Below, one piece after another: positions 7,071-10,387 of a stretch of DNA of 10,387 nucleotides (position 1 is the first letter of the stretch; each line of letters begins with the position of its first letter). The position numbers and the translations under genes were made by a program. The notes beneath the pieces were generated by a model, which worked only from the letters and a program-made list of their open reading frames with translations, was not told the DNA's origin and searched no databases. The stretch is from an uncultured Eubacteriales bacterium (GTDB lineage: Bacteria > Bacillota > Clostridia > Oscillospirales > RGIG7773). Location of the stretch: NCBI GenBank assembly GCA_934541205.1, contig CAKTDK010000051.1:1-10387 (forward strand). Reading direction: 5' to 3'.

Positions 7071-7438
7071 CAAAAAAACATCCTTATTCCGCTATATATC
7101 ATAATAATTCCAAAAAGTATTTTTAAAATATCAGTCTTTATTTTTTTTAAAAGTTTTGCGCCTATAGCTCCTCCTATCACTCCTCCCGGTATATACCATA
7201 ACACATCGGTTATTTTTATTTCCCCTTGTGAAATATATAAAAATCCGCTGAAAATACACAAAATCATTATTACAAAAACAGATGTTGCATGAGCTTTTTT
7301 ATCGTCAAGCTTACATCCGGTTTTCAGCATAATTACCGCTATTACTCCTCCGCCCGAACCAAAAAATCCGTTTATAATTCCGGTCAGAAGTCCCGACATA
7401 GAACTTTTTAATCTTGTTAAAGAAGTTTGTAATTTCAT
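7070..7438 (-). CDS. Half-length TSUP (TauE/SafE, DUF81) membrane transporter, subunit 1
   Basis: This 122-residue protein has about four hydrophobic helices. After a short polar N-terminus it carries GIINGFFGSGGGVIAVIML (about 20-38), the same glycine-rich motif as its partner, then KKAHATSVFVIMIL, which is typical of the TSUP first repeat, and WYIPGGVIGGAIGAKLLKKI. It is the first gene of the pair: its TGA overlaps the ATG of the second by one base, so the halves are likely made in equal amounts. ATG 7438 has a good AGGTGG site (about 7449-7444). A Met at residue 14 is an alternative start, but the RBS favours 7438. A terminator-like hairpin sits directly upstream and no clear promoter is visible. 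Confidence 0.88.
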   Translation of the reverse strand: MKLQTSLTRLKSSMSGLLTGIINGFFGSGGGVIAVIMLKTGCKLDDKKAHATSVFVIMILCIFSGFLYISQGEIKITDVLWYIPGGVIGGAIGAKLLKKIKTDILKILFGIIMIYSGIRMFF

Positions 7439-7451
7439 AAAATACCACCTA

Positions 7452-7490
7452 AAAAACTCTGTCCTTTATATTATTTAGGACAGAGTTTTT
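7452..7490. terminator. Terminator-like hairpin between the flippase and TSUP genes
   Basis: Bases 7452-7465 and 7477-7490 form a perfect 14-bp stem with an 11-base AT loop. On the - strand it follows the flippase stop by 15 bases and runs into a T tail, then immediately into the AGGTGG ribosome binding site of the first TSUP gene. It is the natural end of the flippase transcript and, if partly read through, an attenuator of the TSUP pair. Confidence 0.85.
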
Positions 7491-7505
7491 ATTTTCTATT
7501 CAATT

Positions 7506-8894
7506 TTATCTCTTAAATATTGTTTTTACACTTTGCAATACATATCTAAAATTAATTACCGTAATAAATAAAGTGAGTAAAATTTCATATATAAGCCAAT
7601 TATTTATCTCAAAAATAAGTATAAAACTTTGAATAATAAGAACTGCAATATTAAATCCTACCTTTATAGAATGCATATTGAAGTTTATAAATCTTTTGGT
7701 ATTGACTCCTCTTATAATAAATACGCATAAATAGCTTGCAAAAGTTGCAAATGCCGCGCCGTTAGCTCCGAAAATCGGTACCAGAATAAAATTCATTATT
7801 ATATTTAATATTGCACCGGCCATCGTTGTAACAAGAGACATAACACTCTTCTTCTCAACGACATATACACTTCCCATAAAAGTTGCAAGACAAGAGCACG
7901 CCATAGCTATTATTAAAAAGGGAGTATATTTCCATGCATCATAAAAATTATCAGAAACCAAAATGCTTGTTATAAGTTTAGTAAACAAAATTAAAAAGGA
8001 ACCGCCTATAAAAACAATAGCCTGATAGCTTGAAAATACTTTTTTGAAAAAAACTTCTCTTTTTCCTTCCTTATTTTCTGTTATCGCAGACATCTGCCAT
8101 GCTTCCATAAATACCGTAGACAAAAGTACAAGCATACTGGGAATTTTATTTGCAACGGCATAAAGACCGTTTATATCTGCGCCCACTAACGCAGTTACAA
8201 TATATCTGTCCGATACATTTGTTATCCACCAGAATATATTTGTAGGTATAAGCGGAACAGCATATTTTAACATTCCTACCGCGGTAGACTTTCTTATTCT
8301 CTGAAATTTAAGAAAACGGGAAAGCTTTGCATAACAAAACAAAAATACAGCAGATATAAAATCAGCCAATATATTTGCAAGTACATATCCTACAATTCCC
8401 ATTTTAAAAACAACAAGAAACAATACATTAAGTACAATAGTATTAAAAGTACACAATATACCGTCAAAAGCAAACAGCTTGACCAAATTCATAGAACGGC
8501 AAAACTGAGAACAGGTACTGTGCAGACAAGACATAAGTACAAATAAATATACGTATATAACATATCCTGAAATATCTTTATATAAATTTATTAACGGAAA
8601 AAACAAAAATAATACTAAAAATCCTAAAATAAGACTTAATACAGCTGTACTGAAAACATCGTCTTTTTTATATTTTTTATCAAGTCCGAATCTTATTAAA
8701 GCGTTAAACATACCCATTGACGCAAGAGGTATAATAAGATTTCCGGTTTGCATTATAAGATCAGCAGTTCCGTATTCGCCTTTTGTAAGAACGCTTGTAT
8801 AAAGAGGCATTAAAAGAAATACCAATATTTTTGAACTGAAAGTACCTATTCCGAATATCAATGTGTTAGACAAAAGTTTTTTATACTTATTCAT
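7506..8894 (-). CDS. MOP-superfamily polysaccharide/oligosaccharide flippase (Wzx-like)
   Basis: This 462-residue integral membrane protein has about 12-14 predicted helices. It opens with NTLIFGIGTFSSKILVFLLMPLYT (9-32) and the loop VLTKGEYGTADL (35-46), the classic start of Wzx/PST-type flippases, which move lipid-linked sugar units across the membrane. A central YAVPLIPTNIFWWITNVSDRYIV segment is also typical of this family. A C-terminal domain of about six helices with GANGAAFATFASYL is in place, so the length is normal. CGGAG before ATG 8894 is the ribosome site. No glycosyltransferase or polymerase gene is adjacent, so its substrate is unknown; it may serve a cell-wall or spore glycan instead of a capsule cluster. 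A terminator hairpin lies 27 bases upstream, and I saw no convincing promoter in that gap. Confidence 0.92.
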   Translation of the reverse strand: MNKYKKLLSNTLIFGIGTFSSKILVFLLMPLYTSVLTKGEYGTADLIMQTGNLIIPLASMGMFNALIRFGLDKKYKKDDVFSTAVLSLILGFLVLFLFFPLINLYKDISGYVIYVYLFVLMSCLHSTCSQFCRSMNLVKLFAFDGILCTFNTIVLNVLFLVVFKMGIVGYVLANILADFISAVFLFCYAKLSRFLKFQRIRKSTAVGMLKYAVPLIPTNIFWWITNVSDRYIVTALVGADINGLYAVANKIPSMLVLLSTVFMEAWQMSAITENKEGKREVFFKKVFSSYQAIVFIGGSFLILFTKLITSILVSDNFYDAWKYTPFLIIAMACSCLATFMGSVYVVEKKSVMSLVTTMAGAILNIIMNFILVPIFGANGAAFATFASYLCVFIIRGVNTKRFINFNMHSIKVGFNIAVLIIQSFILIFEINNWLIYEILLTLFITVINFRYVLQSVKTIFKR

Positions 8895-8921
8895 TTTATT
8901 ACTCCGAACATATAAAAAATA

Positions 8922-8956
8922 AAAGAGAGAATCCTAAAAAAGATAATGCTCTCTTT
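8922..8956 (-). terminator. Terminator of the 6S RNA transcript
   Basis: On the - strand, AAAGAGAG (8956-8949) pairs with CTCTCTTT (8929-8922), followed by TATTTTTTATATG. The 19-base loop is larger than ideal. It lies between the closing stem of the RNA (8970-8976) and the flippase start. The T tail exists only on the - strand, which supports transcription in that direction. Confidence 0.7.
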
Positions 8957-8959
8957 AAT

Positions 8960-9165
8960 AATAAAATATCCCCCGCACCACCGTAGCATAGATTTTAAAA
9001 ACCTGCCAAAAAGCAGGTGGGTATCCTCCTTCCGGTTTCACGCTCCCTTCTTCCAATACGGACAAAGCCGTACCGGGAGGTCTGCAATCCGCCGGAAGAG
9101 CCGGATTCCCTTATATAAGTGTAGGTTTTAAAATAAAATACTACAAATTTAGCAGGGGAAAAACT
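8960..9165 (-). ncRNA. ssrS: 6S RNA (SsrS), inferred from fold
   Basis: 6S RNA binds the housekeeping RNA polymerase by imitating an open promoter. This stretch is far more GC-rich than its surroundings, has no convincing gene, and folds on the - strand into one long broken rod. The closing stem is CCCCTGC (9158-9152) with GCGGGGG (8976-8970). Next come a GTAG/CTAC pairing (9144-9141 with 8986-8983) and a large central bubble with a 6-bp hairpin on its 3' side (9018-9013 with 9006-9001). The terminal arm is built of GGGAATCC/GGATACCC (9110-9103 with 9026-9019), TTCCGG/CCGGAA (9097-9092 with 9035-9030), CTCCC/GGGAG (9079-9075 with 9047-9043), and TACGG/CCGTA (9072-9068 with 9061-9057) around a six-base loop. 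That is the 6S architecture and length (about 200 nt). A G-U pair in the closing stem works only on this strand, and a terminator follows. Ends are approximate. SRP RNA was considered but its GGAA-loop signature is absent at the tip. Confidence 0.78.
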
Positions 9166-9249
9166 ATGATTAAAATCTTAAATATACTTAATTTTTACTA
9201 AATCTAAAATAAAACTACCCTATAAAATTGCAAAATCAAAATGCCGTTT

Positions 9250-9561
9250 TTATTCGTCTATATCAAGCTCTTCTTCAAAATCAAATTCATCCTCAAGTCT
9301 GGCTTCAAAAGCCATCACAACATTATCATATTCTTCTTCGTCATCAATTGTTACAAGAACATCTTCATTATTTTCATCTTTAACATTTTTTAAAACAACA
9401 AGCTCTCCCGTCGCTTCGATAATATCCTCCGGTTTTTCTGCTGCCGGAACTAAAGCCACATATACAACTCCGTTATATTCAAGAGAATCAAGATGTTCAA
9501 AAACAGTCTCTTTTCCGTCTTCGTCAACCAGCGTTACTATATCATTTCCAAATTCACTCAT
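9250..9561 (-). CDS. DUF1292 family protein (YrzB-like)
   Basis: This 103-residue soluble, very acidic protein begins with NDIVTLVDEDGKETVFEHLDSLEYNGVVYVALVP (6-39), the core of the DUF1292 family, which has no established biochemical role. The middle continues with GELVVLKNV and VLVTIDDEEEYDNVVMAFE (about 68-86). The end (about 87-103) is an Asp/Glu-rich tail. In many Firmicutes this gene follows ruvX; here it stands alone as the first - strand gene of the cluster, divergent from a lipoprotein gene. ATG 9561 has an excellent AAGGAGAGG site (about 9578-9570) and a clear promoter. No strong terminator separates it from the 6S RNA. Confidence 0.93.
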   Translation of the reverse strand: MSEFGNDIVTLVDEDGKETVFEHLDSLEYNGVVYVALVPAAEKPEDIIEATGELVVLKNVKDENNEDVLVTIDDEEEYDNVVMAFEARLEDEFDFEEELDIDE

Positions 9562-9585
9562 TATAATCCTCTCCTTTGTAAATAT

Positions 9586-9614
9586 ATTTTACACTTAAAA
9601 TATTAAAAAATCAA
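9586..9614 (-). promoter_or_regulatory. Promoter of the DUF1292 gene
   Basis: On the - strand: -35 TTGATT (9614-9609), a 17-base spacer, and -10 TAAAAT (9591-9586) preceded directly by TG. The start codon is 24 bases beyond. It faces away from the promoter at 9642-9670. Confidence 0.72.
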
Positions 9615-9641
9615 ATTTTTTCTTTAAATTTTAAAAAAACC

Positions 9642-9670
9642 TTTACAATATCCTTAATGTATCATAAAAT
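9642..9670 (+). promoter_or_regulatory. Promoter of the small lipoprotein gene
   Basis: TTTACA (9642-9647), a 17-base spacer and TAAAAT (9665-9670) lie 28 bases before ATG 9699. An overlapping TATAAT at 9670-9675 would leave a 22-base spacer, so TAAAAT is the better -10. Confidence 0.72.
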
Positions 9671-9698
9671 ATAATCATATAGTTTTGGAGGTTTTTAT

Positions 9699-10169
9699 AT
9701 GAAATTAAAAAATGTATTGATTTTTCTTTTCATTTCTTTCTTTATATTTTCGGCTGTCGGATGTCAAAAAGAAAAAAAACAAAGTATTCTTGTAAAATAT
9801 AGTGCCGAAGACGTACAGCTTTTAAGAGCTGTTACATACGATCCTGAAAAGGACCCTAATTATCCCACAGAAAAAAAAATTCAGGACATTGAAGCAATAA
9901 AAAAAGTTATGGAAACAATAAACGACCAGCCTGCAGAAAAAACTGCACCGAATCCTATAACAAAATTTGACATAACTTATTTTATAACTATGAAAAACGG
10001 TGATTATCATACCTATATTCTTACAAACGATGAAGAAAACGGTCACAGGATTATATATAATAATTTAAGCTACCGAATAAGTGAAAATTCTTATAAAAAA
10101 CTTCATTCACTTTATGAAACCTTGGACGCCAAAGAAGCTACCGCAGAAATACAAAATGTATTCAAATAA
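9699..10169 (+). CDS. Small hypothetical lipoprotein
   Basis: I do not recognise a family for this 156-residue protein. It has a clear type II signal peptide: MKLKN, a hydrophobic core (about 6-20, VLIFLFISFFIFSAV), and lipobox SAVGC with Cys 22. It would thus be anchored to the outer face of the membrane. The mature part is charged and Lys/Glu-rich, with a likely helix (about 58-75, KKIQDIEAIKKVMETIND) and a beta-rich middle (TKFDITYFITMKNGDYHTYILTND, about 88-111) ending in a helical tail. The short mature domain, with strands followed by a helix, resembles small uncharacterised Firmicute lipoproteins. GGAGG (9687-9691) lies seven bases before the ATG. It is divergent from the DUF1292 gene and appears to be a single-gene unit. 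Confidence 0.88.
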   Translation: MKLKNVLIFLFISFFIFSAVGCQKEKKQSILVKYSAEDVQLLRAVTYDPEKDPNYPTEKKIQDIEAIKKVMETINDQPAEKTAPNPITKFDITYFITMKNGDYHTYILTNDEENGHRIIYNNLSYRISENSYKKLHSLYETLDAKEATAEIQNVFK

Positions 10170-10191
10170 CTGTACACTTTGACGAAATTTT

Positions 10192-10224
10192 TATTAATAA
10201 AATGTTACAAATATTTTATTAATA
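10192..10224. repeat. 12-bp AT-only dyad just upstream of a promoter
   Basis: TATTAATAAAAT (10192-10203) and ATTTTATTAATA (10213-10224) are perfect inverted arms around a nine-base centre. The right arm ends directly at the -35 of the next promoter. There is no T run after it and no G-C pair, so it would be a poor terminator; a protein-binding site is an alternative. Its role is not shown by the sequence. Confidence 0.45.
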
Positions 10225-10253
10225 TTGTAATTATATAACTATTTTGATATAAT
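10225..10253 (+). promoter_or_regulatory. Promoter of the gene at the right edge
   Basis: TTGTAA (10225-10230), a 17-base spacer and a perfect TATAAT (10248-10253) with a TGA extension form a strong extended -10 promoter 38 bases before ATG 10292. Confidence 0.82.
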
Positions 10254-10291
10254 ATTATAAGATTTTATCTTATCTTTGTAGGAGGATTTTA

Positions 10292-10387
10292 ATGGATACT
10301 ATTAATACAGTCAATATTACAACGCACAGCGACGTCCTTTCAAGAAACAGAGGAAGAAGAATTGCAAAAACTTTTACAGTTCTTAAC
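10292..10387 (+). CDS. 5' end of a gene cut by the window edge, unknown function
   Basis: ATG 10292 follows AGGAGG (10280-10285) by six bases and is open to the last base, giving 32 codons. The residues begin MDTINTVNITTHSDVLSRN and continue with a basic RGRRIAKTFTVLN stretch. There is no signal peptide or membrane helix in this part. The strong ribosome site and promoter make it a real gene; the function cannot be told from so little. Confidence 0.8.
   Translation, partial: MDTINTVNITTHSDVLSRNRGRRIAKTFTVLN

Noticed and set aside
8970..9130. SRP RNA, T-box or riboswitch as the identity of the structured region
   Set aside because: The CCGGAAGGA stretch recalls SRP RNA but is in a stem and not at the tip, and the T-box and common riboswitch core motifs are missing. 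The single rod with a central bubble fits 6S better.
8946..9131. 61-codon open frame on the + strand inside the GC-rich island
   Set aside because: It has no convincing ribosome site, and the region is better explained by the - strand structured RNA with paired stems, a strand-specific G-U pair and a terminator.

Overview
The window is AT-rich, with short intergenic gaps, strong Shine-Dalgarno sequences, sigma-A-type promoters and U-tailed hairpin terminators. The gene content is a PotABCD importer, a DUF1292 protein, a half-size TSUP transporter pair and lipobox lipoproteins. Together these point to a low-GC Firmicute, most likely an anaerobic member of the Clostridia. This is inferred from gene families and base composition; no species is claimed.

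Layout, left to right. Bases 1-75 (+) are the last 25 codons of a gene cut by the window edge. It is followed at 125-1285 (+) by an unusual, very AT-rich 386-residue protein of unknown function with a tandem beta-type C-terminal module that looks cut short. A perfect 15-bp hairpin (1291-1325) then terminates transcription from both sides: the + strand gene and a - strand tRNA pair (tRNA-Gly TCC, then tRNA-Arg TCT), which is driven by an almost ideal promoter at 1529-1557. An RluA-family pseudouridine synthase (1701-2675, +) forms its own unit. Next comes the main operon, potABCD (2922-6655, +), a complete ABC importer for spermidine/putrescine-type polyamines: ATPase, two permeases and a lipoprotein binding protein. 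Its genes overlap by a few bases at every junction, consistent with translational coupling, and it has one clear promoter (2864-2892).

From 6661 to 9614 the genes lie on the - strand. In transcription order they are a DUF1292 protein (9250-9561), a structured RNA that I identify as 6S RNA (about 8960-9165), a MOP-superfamily polysaccharide flippase (7506-8894), and two overlapping half-length TSUP (TauE/SafE) membrane proteins (7070-7438 and 6678-7070). The pair together equals one normal transporter. A bidirectional hairpin at 6661-6690 ends both the TSUP pair and potABCD. Divergent from the DUF1292 gene is a small lipoprotein gene (9699-10169, +). The window ends in the first 32 codons of another + strand gene (from 10292) with a good promoter and an AT-rich dyad just upstream.

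Most of the content is housekeeping: tRNAs, 6S RNA, pseudouridylation and polyamine uptake. I saw no insertion sequence, integrase, CRISPR array, phage gene or defence system. The features most worth a second look are the 6S RNA and its relation to the flippase gene, the two terminator-like hairpins placed directly in front of ribosome binding sites on the - strand, the split TSUP pair, and the 386-residue unknown protein.
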